From assembly GCA_010092805.1 (NCBI GenBank), contig JAADYY010000478.1:1-31618 (forward strand): DNA of 31,618 nt, read 5' to 3'. The notes below the pieces were generated by a model. It saw only the letters and a list, made by a program, of their open reading frames with translations, made no database searches and was not told where the DNA came from. This DNA comes from Chloroflexota bacterium. GTDB lineage: Bacteria > Chloroflexota > Anaerolineae > Aggregatilineales > Phototrophicaceae. A program made the position numbers and the translations under genes. This document shows positions 7,896 to 14,372 of this stretch, one piece after another. Numbering within the stretch: the first letter of the stretch is position 1; each line of letters opens with the position of its first letter.

Positions 7896-8399
7896 TCACT
7901 CCCGGTAGCTATCTTTTAGTGCGCGCCGGATCTGACGGTCGGCGTCCCGTTTGGCAATATCGGCCCGTTTATCGTACTGCTTCTTGCCCCGCGCCAGCGC
8001 AATCTCGACCTTCGCCCAGCCACGCTCCAGAAAGACCATCGTTGGGATGATCGTATAGCCGCGCTCCCGCGACCGCGTCATGATCTGCGCGATTTCGCGT
8101 TTGTGCAGCAGCAGCTTGCGCGGGCGCAGCGGGTCGGTATAGCCGTAAGTACCCGCCTGATCATACGGCGAAATATGCACCCCCATCAGCCACAATTCAC
8201 TGTCACGCTCCTGCACAAACCCCTCGCTTAACTGAATACGATTCGCGCGGATCGATTTGATCTCGGAGCCGGTCAGCACCAGCCCAGCATCGTATTTGGT
8301 CTCTAGCTGATAGTCGTGGCTGGCTTTGCGGTTTTTGCTGATGATTTTCCTGCCACTCTTGACTTTGGCGTTAGAACCTCCGCCATTCTTTTTACTCAT
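7896..8399 (-). CDS. smpB: SsrA-binding protein SmpB (167 aa)
   Basis: SmpB binds tmRNA and brings it to ribosomes stalled on broken messages. The sequence matches throughout: the N-terminal basic leader, NRKASHDYQLETKYDAGLVLTGSEIKSIR with the tmRNA-binding oligonucleotide-fold strands, GVHISPYDQAG, and the basic C-terminal tail KKQYDKRADIAKRDADRQIRRAL that reaches the decoding site. The family is usually about 150-160 aa, so this copy has a slightly longer N-terminus (GGGSNAKVKSGRK). Its ATG overlaps the end of the S41 protease gene by 8 bp, which implies translational coupling. I found no tmRNA (ssrA) gene in the window. Confidence 0.97.
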   Translation of the reverse strand: MSKKNGGGSNAKVKSGRKIISKNRKASHDYQLETKYDAGLVLTGSEIKSIRANRIQLSEGFVQERDSELWLMGVHISPYDQAGTYGYTDPLRPRKLLLHKREIAQIMTRSRERGYTIIPTMVFLERGWAKVEIALARGKKQYDKRADIAKRDADRQIRRALKDSYRE

Positions 8400-9627
8400 C
8401 CTGAATACTCGCTAACTGTAACTGCTCCTGTAAATACCGGACACCCTCGCCGAGTTCGACATCGCGTCCGCTCTCATCAGGGATCATGGGAATATCTGGC
8501 TGCAAACCGGACGAATCAAACGACTGTTGGCTGGGCGTGAACCATTCTGATGACGTGACATGCAGCGACGACTGATCCGAGAGCGGGTGGATCTCCTGCA
8601 CGGTGCCCTTGCCGAACGTCGTCTGGCCGATGAGAATGCCACGCCCCCGATCTTGAATCGCGCCCGCCACCAATTCCGCGCCGCTGGCTGTGCGCCCATT
8701 GACCAGCACCACCAACGGCAGATCAACCGCGCCGCCACCCGCGTCGCCGTTGAAGACTGTCTCGCCCTGATTGTCCTGCTCATAAACGAGTACACCCGCG
8801 TCGACGAACTCGTCGGCCACCTGGATCGACTCTTGCAGCAGGCCGCCCGTGTTATCACGCAAATCTACCACCAGCGCCCCCACACCGCTGGCGCGCAGTT
8901 CCGCCAGGCCGGTGGTCAGTTCGTCCGGCGTCCGCCCTGTGAAGCGCATGATCTGCACGTAGCCCAGGCGCTCGTCTTCCTGGAGCACACGCCACACCAC
9001 CGACGGAATGTTGATCACATCAAACGGGATGAAGATCGTCAGTTCGGCGGTGTCGCGCGCTTTGGTCACCGTGATTTCGACGCCGTTGCCATCGGCGACT
9101 TCGCCACGCAGCATCTGATCGAGCGCGTCCTGCGGCAGGCTCAAATCGACGCGTTCGCCGTTGATAGCCTGCAAAATGTCGCCTTCCTCGATTCCCGCAC
9201 TCTGCGCCGGGCTGCCCTCGAAGGGGAACAGCACCAATTCGCCCGCCTCAGAGCGCTGGAGCTGCACGCCGATACCGCCATACGTCCCGGCCAGCACATC
9301 AGACTCGCTGGCCGCCACCGGTGGATCGATGAAGAACGTGTACGGGTCGGCCAACGTCGCCAGCATCCCGCGAATGGCGGCATATTCGCGCTCGGTGGGG
9401 CTGGGCTGCTCGCGCAGATAATGCCGATCCAGCAAACCCTGAATCTCGCTGAGCAGTGGATAGTCTTGCGAGGCAGCCGTCGCGGCCCCGACGGGCATCG
9501 ACAGCCCCACAAGATCGCGAAAGAAGAAACCGGCTGCGAAGACGAGGGCTAAACCCGTGCCAATCGCCAGGCCCAGCAGAATTGACCGGGTAAAGCCACC
9601 TGATTTTTGAGAATTGTTGTGCATCAT
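8392..9627 (-). CDS. S41-family C-terminal (tail-specific) processing protease, CtpA-like (411 aa)
   Basis: An N-terminal transmembrane anchor or signal (about residues 15-36) is followed by a short helical linker. A PDZ domain follows at about 115-190, with the carboxylate-binding YGGIGVQL loop. The peptidase S41 domain spans about 220-380. The Ser-Lys catalytic dyad is visible: Ser315 in GRTASGAELV and Lys340 in TTFGKGTVQ, 25 residues apart as in CtpA. VVDLRDNTGGLL is the conserved strand. It is expected outside the membrane, where the PDZ recognises unstructured C-termini and directs cleavage. In E. coli the relative Prc/Tsp degrades SsrA-tagged proteins, so the 8-bp overlap with smpB is meaningful. 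It is the first gene of the leftward run, next to the long divergent intergenic region. Confidence 0.95.
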   Translation of the reverse strand: MMHNNSQKSGGFTRSILLGLAIGTGLALVFAAGFFFRDLVGLSMPVGAATAASQDYPLLSEIQGLLDRHYLREQPSPTEREYAAIRGMLATLADPYTFFIDPPVAASESDVLAGTYGGIGVQLQRSEAGELVLFPFEGSPAQSAGIEEGDILQAINGERVDLSLPQDALDQMLRGEVADGNGVEITVTKARDTAELTIFIPFDVINIPSVVWRVLQEDERLGYVQIMRFTGRTPDELTTGLAELRASGVGALVVDLRDNTGGLLQESIQVADEFVDAGVLVYEQDNQGETVFNGDAGGGAVDLPLVVLVNGRTASGAELVAGAIQDRGRGILIGQTTFGKGTVQEIHPLSDQSSLHVTSSEWFTPSQQSFDSSGLQPDIPMIPDESGRDVELGEGVRYLQEQLQLASIQDE

Positions 9628-9849
9628 AGTCCGCTTAACGATTATGATGGATGTAGACAGATTCTAACACCCTACGCCGCAAACCTAAATAGCATGTTTT
9701 GAACTTATCGCGGTGGGTGGCGGTCTTGTTGTCGGCAAATCGCCGGGCTTACCTGCCGGAGATGCACATGCATGACGCAACTATACCTTTGTCCAGGGTC
9801 GTCCCGACCAAAGCTGTTCAAGGACCACTGGCGCGCCGCGTCTGACGCC

Positions 9850-9878
9850 TTGTTTAAATCTACACGATCTTTATATGG
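9850..9878 (+). promoter_or_regulatory. Candidate promoter of the receiver-GAF-kinase gene
   Basis: TTGTTT (9850-9855) and TATATG (9873-9878) are 17 bp apart in a locally AT-rich patch. Transcription would start near 9885, inside the left arm of the following inverted repeat, leaving about 100 nt of leader before the ATG at 9988. Confidence 0.4.
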
Positions 9879-9944
9879 TACCAAATGGCTGCTATGAGTC
9901 ACTGGCATGGTGCGGTTGCCCAGCCAACCCCGCCACTTGGTACC
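9877..9944 (+). repeat. Nested inverted repeat in the kinase leader
   Basis: GGTACCAAATGG (9877-9888) pairs with CCACTTGGTACC (9933-9944), 11 of 12 positions, around a 44-nt interior that itself holds a hairpin GGTTG-CCCAGC-CAACC. Each outer arm also contains the palindrome GGTACC. It could be a structured leader or a pair of operator half-sites at the transcription start. Confidence 0.55.
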
Positions 9945-9987
9945 GATCTCGCCCGTGAAACGATGGGATAAAGCCGGAGTCTTTATC

Positions 9988-11643
9988 ATGGATACTGTGA
10001 TGAATGCTGAACTGCAAAAACCCTTGGTCCTGGTCGTCGACGATGAAGTCAACACGACCTTGATGATCCAACACATCTTTGAACGCGAAGGCTACCGTGT
10101 TGAGCGCGTGATGAACGGCCTGGACGCGCTGGACGCCGCCAAGAACCTATCGCCCGATCTCATCCTCCTAGACATTCTCATGCCAGGCATGAACGGCTTT
10201 GAGGTGCTGCAACAGCTCCGCGAGGATGTGGAGACCGTCAACATCCCCACCATTATGATCACCGCGAACGCCCGCGAACCGAAAGACGTGGCGCGGGGCA
10301 TGAATCTGGGGGCGGATGACTATGTGTACAAACCGTTTGCGCCACAGGAACTGCTGGCCCGTGCGCAGAGCAAAATCCGGGCACGGCAGCTTGAAGATGC
10401 GCTGCAGAGCCGCACCCGTGAACTTGAGGCGCTGCTGCGCTTCAGCGACGAATTGAACGTCCATTTGCAAATCAGCGAAGTTCTCGATCTGATTCCGCAT
10501 CTGGTGCTGCAACTGCTGCCGGGCGACCTGGCGATCATCCAGACCATCGACGAGTCCGGCGCGCTGGCGGACGCGCGGGCATTCAACCGCACAAACCCAG
10601 AAACTAACCTATCGGCAAATAAATCAGCAGGTGAAGCGGCGGACGAAACGGCCCTGTACACGGTGCTTCAGTCGGCTAATCCCATCATCTGGCCGCAAGA
10701 TCCGCCGTTGCTGGCGGGCTTCCCCAACGGCATGGCCGTGCGGGTGCGCCACGATGCCGATGTGTTGGGCCTCTTGATCGTCGCCAGCCGAACGCAAGCG
10801 TATGATGAACGCCAACTCCGCCTCTTCGAGGGCATCGCCCATCAGGCGGGGCTGGCGCTGCGCAACGCGCAGCTTTACGCCATCCAGGCCAATTACGCGC
10901 TGCACCTGGAAGACATGGTGGAAGAACGCACCGCCGAACTGCGCAACGCCCAGCAGATGCTGGTGCGTTCGGAAAAACTGGCGGCCATCGGTCACCTGGC
11001 CGCCAGCATCGCCCACGAGATCAACAACCCGTTGATGCCCATCGGCAACCTGCTGGAAAGCCTCGTTGAGGAGCTGACCGAACAGAACATCCCGCTGAAC
11101 CTGCGCGACATTGAGATCATTCAGGAAAGCTTGGAGCGGATTCGCCGGATCGTGGCGCGGCTGCTGGAATTCTCGCGGGACACCGACGGCGAACTGCAAC
11201 CGCTCGATGTGGGCGTGCTGTTGGAGAGCGTGATCAAGCTGAACCGCAAATACTTTGAACATGAGCGCATCGAGATTGCCGCCGAGATGGAACCGACGCC
11301 GCTGGTGTTTGGCAGCAAAGATCAGCTCGAAGCGGTGTTCATGAATTTAGCGCTGAATGCCCAGGCCGCCATGGCGGGCGGTGGCAAGCTGGTCGTTGCC
11401 ACCCACCCCGATCAGGAGCAGGTCGTGATCGAGTTTCGCGACAATGGCTGCGGCATTCCGCAAGACAAGATCGGGAAGATCTTCGACCCGTTCTTTTCCA
11501 CGAAAACCAACGGCACCGGGCTGGGCTTGTTCGTCAGCTACGGCGTCATCGAGGGGCATCAGGGCACCATCGAAGTGGACAGTGAAGAAGGCGTGGGCAC
11601 CTGCTTCACTATCCGCCTGCCCGCCTACGCCGATGGGCAGTGA
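9988..11643 (+). CDS. Receiver-GAF-histidine kinase (soluble, 551 aa)
   Basis: The ATG at 9988 has GGAG at 9976-9979 with 8-nt spacing; the frame continues upstream to 9907 but without a ribosome site. The order is unusual: a receiver domain first (acidic pair DD18-19, phospho-acceptor Asp62 in LLDILMPG, Lys115), a coiled segment, a GAF-like domain (about 150-300), a second coiled coil, and a transmitter at about 325-551. The transmitter has His343 in SIAHEINNPL, N box NLALNA, DNGCGI and GTGLGLF. There are no membrane segments, so it senses a cytoplasmic signal or takes phosphate from another kinase through its receiver. No separate output regulator is adjacent. It ends 18 bp from the convergent TPR protein gene. 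Confidence 0.93.
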   Translation: MDTVMNAELQKPLVLVVDDEVNTTLMIQHIFEREGYRVERVMNGLDALDAAKNLSPDLILLDILMPGMNGFEVLQQLREDVETVNIPTIMITANAREPKDVARGMNLGADDYVYKPFAPQELLARAQSKIRARQLEDALQSRTRELEALLRFSDELNVHLQISEVLDLIPHLVLQLLPGDLAIIQTIDESGALADARAFNRTNPETNLSANKSAGEAADETALYTVLQSANPIIWPQDPPLLAGFPNGMAVRVRHDADVLGLLIVASRTQAYDERQLRLFEGIAHQAGLALRNAQLYAIQANYALHLEDMVEERTAELRNAQQMLVRSEKLAAIGHLAASIAHEINNPLMPIGNLLESLVEELTEQNIPLNLRDIEIIQESLERIRRIVARLLEFSRDTDGELQPLDVGVLLESVIKLNRKYFEHERIEIAAEMEPTPLVFGSKDQLEAVFMNLALNAQAAMAGGGKLVVATHPDQEQVVIEFRDNGCGIPQDKIGKIFDPFFSTKTNGTGLGLFVSYGVIEGHQGTIEVDSEEGVGTCFTIRLPAYADGQ

Positions 11644-11661
11644 GCTTGCGGGATCGCGCCG

Positions 11662-12729
11662 CTACTGAGCCACCCACGCGCGCTGAAAGTCGCTTTCGCT
11701 CAGATCCCCTGCGGCGAAAGCGACCGCCGCTTCTCGATCCACCGCGATCTGAAGCAGGGATTGATCGTTGTCGCAGTCGATCATGTGCGCGCCAATCGCC
11801 GCGAACCCGGCATCGACCGTCGGGCTGATTTCGGCGAGCGCAAACATCACCTGTGGCATCAAGGTACGCAACTCACGACCGGGGGTGGCGCACACCGCCG
11901 TGAACAACGTCGTGCCAAACGAGCTGTCCGCCGCTTCGATGCCGTTATCGACGACCGGGAACTGCTCAACGGCGCTACCCACTGTTTCGAGGTCAATCGG
12001 CGGCGGCGGTACGGTCGCGGTTACAGCCGTTGTCGCGGTTGCAGCCATTGTCGCCGATGGCACATCGGTTGAGGTTTCTGTCGGCGCGACAGTGTCGGTC
12101 GCAACCGGCGTGTCGGTCAGTTGGATTGTGGGGGTGGCGGTCAGCACGATGTCGGTGGGTTCGTCGGTCACCGCCGCGCCGGGATCGTCGGTCGGTGTGA
12201 CATCAACGGCCTGTGCGACAGCCGTCGGCGAAGGTGCCGGCGGTGTCGTGCCCGCGCCCTGTAACAACCCGATGATCACCGCAACCACCACCAGAATCAG
12301 CGCGACAACGATGTACGGCGCAAGGCGGCTGCGGGATCTGGGCTGGGCACTGGCTTCGGAAGCCAGCGCATCCAGCGATGGTTCACCAAGATTAGCGAAG
12401 TCTGGCAGATCTGGGGGTTCGGGTGGCGGCGTGCCAATGGGCCGGATGCGTGGTGCGCCAGCCGGGACAAGCCGTTCTGGGTAGCGATCTTGCAGCGCCG
12501 TCATCAAGTCAGCAGCGCCAGGATAATTCGGGGCCAACCGCAGCACATTTTCCAGGCCGCGCCGTGCGTCCGCCGGGGTACGCACCGCATGGACGTAAAT
12601 CCACCAGGCGTCCACATCATCGGGGTTGGCCGTCAGCACCGGATCCAGCAGGGACTTGGCCTCGTCAAGCTGTCCTGCTTCGACCAGCTCATACGCTTGA
12701 GTCAGGGTTTGTTCAGTGCCATCGCTCAT
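11662..12729 (-). CDS. Membrane-anchored TPR protein with Thr/Pro linker and unknown C-terminal domain (355 aa)
   Basis: GGAGG lies 6 nt before the ATG at 12729. Residues 1-85 form TPR-like helices (QAYELVEAGQLDEAKSLLDP); a proline-rich hinge follows, then one transmembrane helix at about 137-157 preceded by Arg residues. Residues 161-245 are a Thr/Pro/Ala-rich linker, and 247-355 a compact domain with two cysteines (280 and 319) that could form a disulfide. With no signal peptide, the positive-inside rule puts the TPRs in the cytoplasm and the cysteine domain outside. That layout suggests linking a cytoplasmic partner to an outside function. I do not recognise the C-terminal domain. It runs convergent to the kinase gene. 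Confidence 0.85.
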   Translation of the reverse strand: MSDGTEQTLTQAYELVEAGQLDEAKSLLDPVLTANPDDVDAWWIYVHAVRTPADARRGLENVLRLAPNYPGAADLMTALQDRYPERLVPAGAPRIRPIGTPPPEPPDLPDFANLGEPSLDALASEASAQPRSRSRLAPYIVVALILVVVAVIIGLLQGAGTTPPAPSPTAVAQAVDVTPTDDPGAAVTDEPTDIVLTATPTIQLTDTPVATDTVAPTETSTDVPSATMAATATTAVTATVPPPPIDLETVGSAVEQFPVVDNGIEAADSSFGTTLFTAVCATPGRELRTLMPQVMFALAEISPTVDAGFAAIGAHMIDCDNDQSLLQIAVDREAAVAFAAGDLSESDFQRAWVAQ

Positions 12730-12995
12730 TAATAGCCTCCGGATGGGTGGTAACCGCGCTCAGGCGCAGTCGCTGCCGCGAACCATTCAGGTATTTAATC
12801 CCCTGTCACTGTGAGTCTACAACCAAAAGAATTGCGGGACAAGCAGGCAAGCGGTAGGATCAACAAACCCTTGACACAGATTTGTGGAAGATCCACTGTT
12901 GGCGGGCTTTTTTGTGCTAGATTCCAAGTGTTCGGCGATGCGCCGCAACGCAGATGGTTTGTGATAGTTGGGATATTGAGGAGAAGAAAGAATTA
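12730..12995. other. Intergenic region (266 bp) between TPR gene and tRNA-Leu
   Basis: Both flanking genes read leftward. On the minus strand TTGTAG, 17 bp and ATTAAA form a weak promoter candidate for the TPR gene. Small hairpins GTGGA-AGA-TCCAC (12884-12896) and CGGCG-ATG-CGCCG (12932-12944) are present, but neither is followed by a T run in the leftward direction. A plus-strand TTGACA at 12871 lacks a matching -10. I see no gene here. Confidence 0.45.
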
Positions 12996-13077
12996 TGTCT
13001 CGGAGAGGACTCGAACCTCCACTCCTTACGGAATACGCCCCTCAAGCGTACGCGTCTGCCAGTTCCGCCACCGAGAC
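12996..13077 (-). tRNA. tRNA-Leu (anticodon GAG)
   Basis: This is an 82-nt class II tRNA on the minus strand. Acceptor GTCTCGG/CCGAGAC pairs perfectly, anticodon stem TACGC/GCGTA closes TTGAGGG (anticodon GAG, reading CUC and CUU), a short variable arm (TCC-GTAA-GGA) follows, and the T arm is GGAGG-TTCGAGT-CCTCT. The discriminator is A as expected for leucine, and CCA is not encoded. Confidence 0.97.
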
Positions 13078-13092
13078 AAGTGAGATACGAAT

Positions 13093-13120
13093 ATTATACC
13101 CGGCTCCCAGGGTGTGTCAA
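13093..13120 (-). promoter_or_regulatory. Perfect consensus promoter of tRNA-Leu
   Basis: Reading leftward, TTGACA (13120-13115), a 16-bp spacer and TATAAT (13098-13093) match the sigma-70 consensus at all twelve positions. The predicted start is about 9 nt before the tRNA 5' end at 13077. The -35 is half of an inverted repeat at 13115-13129. Confidence 0.88.
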
Positions 13121-13129
13121 TCCTTGACA
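13115..13129. repeat. TGTCAATCCTTGACA inverted repeat, back-to-back -35 hexamers
   Basis: The 6+3+6 palindrome gives a consensus TTGACA on each strand. The leftward one drives tRNA-Leu. The rightward one (13124-13129) faces plsX, but its -10 region (about 13146-13152) is poor, so it may be a weak promoter or a protein-binding site. Confidence 0.6.
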
Positions 13130-13258
13130 ACGCGCATTCATCAGCGAAGATCGAACCCAGACTAAGAGACCATCTCCGCTCGGAACGTAGCGGCCTTGTA
13201 AACCCAACCACCACTGTACTCATTCAATTAGGCGCTTGATCCGCCGAAGGAAGCAAAC

Positions 13259-14269
13259 ATGCGAATTGCGTTGGACGCCATGGGCAGCGATACCCACCCC
13301 AAACCGGAAGTCGAGGGCGCGGTTATGGCCGCCCGTGAGTCGGCAGACACCATCATCCTCGTCGGCGACGAAGCCGTGCTCAAGCCGGAACTGCTCAAGC
13401 ATGAACCGAGCGACCTCCACGTCGAGATTGTCCATGCCGCCGAAGTCGTCACCATGAACGACAAGCCCACGCTCGTGGGCAAAGCCAAACCCAATTCATC
13501 GATGCACGTTGGGCTGGGGTTGGTTAAAGCAGGTGAAGCCGATGCATTCGTCACGGCTGGTAACACAGGTGCCGCGCTGAGTATCGCCACCCTCAATACC
13601 CTGCGCCGCATCGAGGGTGTGCGCCGCCCCGCGCTCACCGCAGTTTTCCGTTTACACGATCGCATGGTTATTGTGCTTGATGTCGGGGCAAACACCGACG
13701 CGAAGCCACAGTGGTTAGCGCAGTTCGCATTGATGGGATCGATTTATGCCAACGGTTCGCTTGGGATCGCCAGGCCGCGTGTCGCCCTGCTCTCCAATGG
13801 TGAGGAGGACGACAAAGGCACCCAGCTTATCCGCGATGCGGCAGCCCTCATCCGCCAACTGCCCCTCGAGTTTGTCGGCAGCAGCGAACCCAAAGACTTT
13901 CTCGACGGTTACGCCGATGTGCTGGTGATGGAAGGCTTCGTTGGGAACATTTTCATCAAGACGATGGAAGCCATGGGGAGTACAATCAGTTCTATCATTC
14001 GCCAAGAGGCCTACCGCGATCTGCGCTCAAAGTTGGGGGGATGGTTGCTGGTGCCGGCCTTGAGCCGGGTGCAAAAACAAATCGATCCGTTTGAAGTTGG
14101 CGGCGCGCCACTTCTCGGGATCGATGGTGTTGTCATCATCGGTCATGGCCGTTCAAACGCAAAAGCGATCAAGAACGCCATTGGGCAGGCGCGCCGGGCA
14201 GTTGACGGCCAAGTCATCGACGCCATCCGTCAGGGAATAGCGCGCACCGCCTTGACCGACACGGTCTGA
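13259..14269 (+). CDS. plsX: Phosphate acyltransferase PlsX (336 aa)
   Basis: PlsX converts acyl-ACP and phosphate to acyl-phosphate, the donor for PlsY in phospholipid synthesis. The family pattern is clear: the opening MRIALDAMGSD, the NKPT-like segment MNDKPTLVGKAKPNSSMHVGLGLVK, AFVTAGNTGA, LDVGANTDAKPQ, the LLSNGEEDDKGTQL loop, VMEGFVGNIFIKTMEA and the C-terminal GHGRSN. Length is normal. The ATG at 13259 has AAGGA 7 nt upstream. It acts at the cytoplasmic side of the membrane. The rpmF gene often found upstream is absent. fabF follows 103 bp downstream and the two are probably co-transcribed. Confidence 0.97.
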   Translation: MRIALDAMGSDTHPKPEVEGAVMAARESADTIILVGDEAVLKPELLKHEPSDLHVEIVHAAEVVTMNDKPTLVGKAKPNSSMHVGLGLVKAGEADAFVTAGNTGAALSIATLNTLRRIEGVRRPALTAVFRLHDRMVIVLDVGANTDAKPQWLAQFALMGSIYANGSLGIARPRVALLSNGEEDDKGTQLIRDAAALIRQLPLEFVGSSEPKDFLDGYADVLVMEGFVGNIFIKTMEAMGSTISSIIRQEAYRDLRSKLGGWLLVPALSRVQKQIDPFEVGGAPLLGIDGVVIIGHGRSNAKAIKNAIGQARRAVDGQVIDAIRQGIARTALTDTV

Positions 14270-14337
14270 GCTGGGCGCACCGTTCGACCGTGAGCGCATG
14301 ACGCATGACTTACAGATTGATGGATGCAGATGGACGA

Positions 14338-14372
14338 AGGAGGGAGGCGGTCTGCACAGCCGCCGAGCAGCT
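14338..14372 (+). promoter_or_regulatory. Strong Shine-Dalgarno separated from fabF ATG by a hairpin
   Basis: AGGAGG at 14338-14343 is 29 nt from the ATG at 14373. Within that gap GGCGG..CCGCC (14346-14364) folds with a bulged T into a short stem on a GCAC loop. Folding removes 19 nt and leaves about 10 nt, normal spacing. An in-frame CTG at 14352 sits 8 nt from the same site and is an alternative start. Confidence 0.5.

Larger units (their letters stand above)
9628..9987. other. Divergent intergenic region (360 bp), structured, no convincing gene
   Basis: This gap separates the leftward protease operon from the rightward kinase. Frames crossing it either run into the kinase antisense or have unlikely composition. 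It contains a small hairpin GGTCG-TCC-CGACC (9797-9809), a candidate rightward promoter (9850-9878) and a large inverted repeat (9877-9944). The rest has no feature I can name. I specifically looked for tmRNA because smpB is close and found no tRNA-like ends. Confidence 0.6.

Noticed and set aside
8560..9552. 330-aa open frame opposite the S41 protease
   Set aside because: His/Arg/Gln-rich shadow translation; the opposite strand carries the Ser-Lys dyad and PDZ motifs.
9628..9987. Possible tmRNA gene near smpB
   Set aside because: No tRNA-like acceptor ends, no GGTTCRA T arm and no tag reading frame were found.
9705..10076. 123-aa minus-strand frame in the divergent gap
   Set aside because: It runs into the kinase gene antisense and has no ribosome site or coding-like composition.
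12871..12899. Plus-strand promoter from TTGACA
   Set aside because: The box 17 bp downstream is CACTGT, a poor -10, and no rightward gene follows before tRNA-Leu.
12884..12920. Intrinsic terminator from the GGGCTTTTTT run
   Set aside because: The T run has no matching upstream arm for its GGCGGGC, and it points rightward although both neighbouring genes read leftward.
12811..13083. Plus-strand frame with SERTRTSTPYGIRPSS near its end
   Set aside because: It is antisense to tRNA-Leu; this peptide string is a familiar tRNA artefact. The minus frame at 13026-13223 (RWRNWQTRTLEGRIP) is its sense counterpart.
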